From assembly GCA_002453315.1 (NCBI GenBank), contig DKGO01000145.1:1-6508 (forward strand): a DNA stretch of 6,508 bases, read 5' to 3'. The notes below the pieces were generated by a model. The model saw only the letters and a program-made list of their open reading frames with translations. It had not been told where the DNA came from and ran no database searches. The stretch comes from Caryophanales bacterium UBA6768 (GTDB taxonomy: Bacteria > Bacillota > Bacilli > Bacillales_D > Amphibacillaceae). Both the position numbers and the translations under genes were made by a program. Positions 4,885-6,508 of this stretch are shown piece after piece. The first letter of the stretch is position 1. The number at the start of each line of letters is the position of its first letter.

Positions 4885-4913
4885 AAAAACAGGGGACAAT
4901 GTCCCCTGTTTTT
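4885..4913. terminator. bidirectional terminator after ispG
   Basis: AAAAACAGGGGAC (4885-4897) pairs perfectly with GTCCCCTGTTTTT (4901-4913): a 13-bp stem with loop AAT. The plus strand continues into a T-run, and the A-run on the left gives a T-run for minus-strand transcripts. It starts 2 nt after the ispG stop and lies 15 nt past the stop of the convergent two-helix protein gene, so it serves both. Confidence 0.92.
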
Positions 4914-4928
4914 TCTGTTTGGACTATC

Positions 4929-5303
4929 CTAGATGAAAGGTGAAAGAAACAAGCTTACGACAATTGAAATGGCTCCAAGTGCAATCGCCCAGTTTCCCAT
5001 TGTTTTTGCATCACGTTGCCTTGCAAAAACCCCAGCGATAATCCCAGCTGCTCCTAATACAATCGGCATAAACAAGAGCGAAAGGATAGATAAAACGAGG
5101 GCAAATATTCCAATGCTGCTTTTCGTGTCAATTTGCCTGTTCTCGATTTTATCCTCCTCAAGCGGGCGATCCCGCCTATACTCGCCCTGTTCTTGTATTG
5201 GAATAACTTCTGCTGCTGTTTCCTCTAAATATCGATCATTTTGTTCAGGATTTTCCTTCTGTCTCTTCTCGTCATCAACATTATCAAAATTATTATGAGA
5301 CAT
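4929..5303 (-). CDS. small acidic two-helix membrane protein, YqfX/DUF4190-like
   Basis: The product is 124 residues. Residues 1-60 are charged and probably disordered, rich in D, E, N and Q, with no visible fold. Residues 63-92 (SIGIFALVLSILSLL...GAAGIIAGVFA) and 103-122 (GNWAIALGAISIVVSLFLS) are two membrane helices joined by a short basic loop RQRDAK. The helix pattern A-L-V-L-S-I..P-I-V-L-G-A-A-G-I-I-A-G-V-F-A..A-I-A-L-G-A-I-S-I-V resembles DUF4190-type small membrane proteins. From memory B. subtilis YqfX, beside ispG, has the same design. Function is unknown. The ATG at 5303 follows GGTGAGGG with suitable spacing. It lies downstream of the histidine kinase on the same strand, 114 bp away, and converges on ispG. 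The plus-strand frame over 4933-5298 is its shadow. Confidence 0.8.
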   Translation of the reverse strand: MSHNNFDNVDDEKRQKENPEQNDRYLEETAAEVIPIQEQGEYRRDRPLEEDKIENRQIDTKSSIGIFALVLSILSLLFMPIVLGAAGIIAGVFARQRDAKTMGNWAIALGAISIVVSLFLSPFI

Positions 5304-5329
5304 CTCTATCCCTCACCTTCTTTAATTTA

Positions 5330-5362
5330 GGAGCAGCACTTATAGTATGAGCAGAATGCTCC
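5330..5362. repeat. alternative hairpins with GGAGCA/TGCTCC arms in the leader of the two-helix protein gene
   Basis: On the minus strand GGAGCA (5357-5362) can pair with the nearby TGCTC (5349-5353, 3-nt loop) or with TGCTCC (5330-5335, 21-nt loop); the two pairings exclude each other. Between the arms, 5341-5349 reads CATACTATA on the minus strand, which resembles the -10 of sporulation sigma factors (E or K type), but no matching -35 is convincing. Whether this is RNA structure, operator or promoter cannot be decided by eye. Confidence 0.35.
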
Positions 5363-5385
5363 AATGATTATAGGTGTTAATCATT
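5363..5385. promoter_or_regulatory. dyad AATGATTA / TAATCATT containing a TATAAT
   Basis: Perfect 8-bp arms at 5363-5370 and 5378-5385 flank a 7-nt centre. The minus strand shows TATAAT at 5367-5372 within the dyad, but I find no -35 box at 16-18 bp. The arms are all A/T except one G-C pair, so this is an operator-like site or a poor promoter rather than a terminator. It is the only dyad between the kinase stop (5418) and the next gene, so the two genes may be co-transcribed. Confidence 0.4.
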
Positions 5386-5417
5386 TCATATTGAGGGATT
5401 GAGTGTCAGCATTTTCA

Positions 5418-6443
5418 TTATTTTGATAACGGCAAATGGATCGTTATTTTTGTACCTTTTTTTTGAACACTTTCAATTAAAAAATTGCCTCCATGTTCTT
5501 TTATTATCTTTTTACACATTGGGATACCTATACCTGTACCCGTATCCTTTGTTGTATAAAAGGGATTTCCTAATGAAGCCATCACATGTTCGCTCATTCC
5601 CGGTCCGTTATCTTCAATAATCATAATAAATTTATCGTAATCCCTTCCTGCGTGAAGCCGAAAAACACGTCCTTTCATTCCTTGACCATATGCTTCAATC
5701 GAATTTCTTAATAAATTTAACATTACTTGTTTCATCATGCTTTCATTCACAAGAAGATAACCACTATTTTCATGGAGTTTATAATCAAATTCAATGCCAT
5801 GTAAAAGACATTCGGACTGGATAAGGGCTTTTATTGAATTCAGCAAGTCGGCTGGCTTAATATGTTTCTTTTCTACTTTTTTCCGAGAAATCGATAAAAA
5901 GTCTTCGATTATTTGATTCATACGACTAATCTCGGAAAGGATGGTTTCATAGTAACGATTTAAGTTCCCTGTCATGTTTGATAATTGTATAAAACCTTGA
6001 ATGACTGAAAGAGGATTTCTTAATTCATGTGCAACTCCCGCTGCTAAATGCGAAACTGATTCTAACTGCATTTTCTGTAATAATAATTCATCGTGTTTCT
6101 TCTCATATGTACGATTTTGGATAGCAATAACCATACGATCATTGAGCATTTTTTTTGCTTGTATGTAATACATCTCATCTTCTTCCCAAATATTAGAAAC
6201 AGTACCCTCCTGGATGCTAGCTTCATCAATTATCGATAAAACATTTTGTTCTAAAGGATGATTTAACAATAAAATATCCAGTCTTTCTTCTTCCCATATT
6301 CGGTTTCTGTCTAAGTTGAAGAGGGTTAATGCTAACGTGTTGCAGTCAACTACTCTCTGTCCTTCTAAGAGAAGACACGCTATATTTAAATTGGAAAAAA
6401 AATCCACCTCTTCTGTTATCAATTCAGATAATATTGATTTCAT
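5418..6443 (-). CDS. soluble PAS-domain sensor histidine kinase
   Basis: The product is 341 residues, with no signal peptide or membrane helix, so a cytosolic sensor kinase. Residues about 14-110 look like one PAS-type sensor (IACLLLEGQRVVDCNTLALTLFNL and following). A coiled-coil-like linker (112-128) leads to the HisKA dimerisation domain with the phospho-acceptor H139 in AHELRNPLSVIQGF. The ATPase domain has the N box (NLLRNSIEA, N243 and N247), G1 (DNGPGM, 278-283), the F box (NPFYTTK) and G2 (GTGIGI, 302-307). All catalytic motifs are intact. The layout resembles soluble Bacillus kinases of the KinA/KinE type, which phosphorylate Spo0F, but the partner here is unknown. No response regulator is adjacent in the visible part. 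The ATG at 6443 is chosen because a full AAGGAGGAG lies 8 nt upstream. A TTG at 6503 in the same frame would only translate through that SD. No clear terminator follows. Confidence 0.9.
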   Translation of the reverse strand: MKSILSELITEEVDFFSNLNIACLLLEGQRVVDCNTLALTLFNLDRNRIWEEERLDILLLNHPLEQNVLSIIDEASIQEGTVSNIWEEDEMYYIQAKKMLNDRMVIAIQNRTYEKKHDELLLQKMQLESVSHLAAGVAHELRNPLSVIQGFIQLSNMTGNLNRYYETILSEISRMNQIIEDFLSISRKKVEKKHIKPADLLNSIKALIQSECLLHGIEFDYKLHENSGYLLVNESMMKQVMLNLLRNSIEAYGQGMKGRVFRLHAGRDYDKFIMIIEDNGPGMSEHVMASLGNPFYTTKDTGTGIGIPMCKKIIKEHGGNFLIESVQKKGTKITIHLPLSK

Positions 6444-6451
6444 CCGCAATT

Positions 6452-6460
6452 CTCCTCCTT
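6452..6460 (-). promoter_or_regulatory. strong ribosome binding site of the histidine kinase
   Basis: AAGGAGGAG on the minus strand, 8 nt before the ATG at 6443, is a near-perfect SD. It shows that the reading frame upstream of 6443 is leader, not protein. The remaining 48 nt to the window end hold no convincing promoter. Confidence 0.8.
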
Positions 6461-6508
6461 TTAAAAACCCAACCCAATGTTTGTAAGGAAGAAGTGCTTT
6501 CAATGAAA

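Noticed and set aside
4933..5298. Plus-strand frame of 121 codons
   Set aside because: It is the complement of the two-helix protein gene, whose strand has the SD, the two membrane helices and the better context.
5363..5385. Fur or PerR box
   Set aside because: The dyad has a 7-nt centre and does not match the 7-1-7 spacing of these operators.
5399..5620. Plus-strand frame of 73 codons
   Set aside because: It is antisense to the conserved ATPase motifs of the histidine kinase.
6444..6503. N-terminal extension of the histidine kinase from TTG 6503
   Set aside because: It would translate through the near-perfect SD at 6452-6460; the ATG at 6443 has ideal spacing.

Overview
The window is a low-GC chromosomal segment from an endospore-former-type Firmicute, most likely family Bacillaceae. 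The evidence is an IspG protein that reads close to the Bacillus form from end to end, AT-rich intergenic DNA, strong AAGGAGG-type Shine-Dalgarno (SD) sites, tRNAs with encoded CCA ends that match Bacillus tRNAs, and neighbours typical of Bacillus (DUF1189, DUF1002, NfeD-like, a small LysM protein, a PAS histidine kinase). From memory, the layout resembles the B. subtilis yqfX-ispG(yqfY)-yqfZ neighbourhood; no database was consulted.

Positions 1-701 hold a minus-strand tRNA block. In transcription order (right to left) it has a good sigma-A promoter (663-691) overlapped by a perfect palindrome, then tRNA-Asn(GUU), elongator tRNA-Met(CAU), tRNA-Ile2 (CAU, lysidine type) and tRNA-Ser(UGA). After a 133-nt gap with two tandem promoter candidates comes the 5' end of another tRNA, cut by the window edge and probably tRNA-Phe.

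Positions 702-3370 hold an envelope-protein region. A plus-strand DUF1189 membrane protein (1018-1590) converges on a minus-strand NfeD-like membrane protein (1594-2229). The two share one bidirectional terminator that contains both stop codons. Upstream of the NfeD-like gene, on the same strand, is a secreted DUF1002 protein (2302-3177), separated from it by a hairpin.

Positions 3371-4913 hold a small membrane-anchored LysM protein and then ispG, the iron-sulfur enzyme of the MEP isoprenoid pathway. ispG has its own extended -10 promoter and ends in a strong bidirectional terminator shared with the next, convergent gene.

Positions 4929-6508 hold two minus-strand genes: a soluble PAS-type histidine kinase (5418-6443) and, downstream, a small acidic two-helix membrane protein (4929-5303). 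The 114-bp gap between them is rich in dyad symmetry.

How the genes work together: tRNA supply and IspG are housekeeping. The DUF1189, NfeD-like, DUF1002, LysM and two-helix proteins are all predicted to be membrane-bound or exported, and suggest a cell-envelope or sporulation-related accessory set. That link is inferred from context only. No mobile element, CRISPR array or phage gene was seen. The window looks like a mostly ordinary Bacillus core region whose main interest lies in regulatory DNA and in poorly characterised envelope families.
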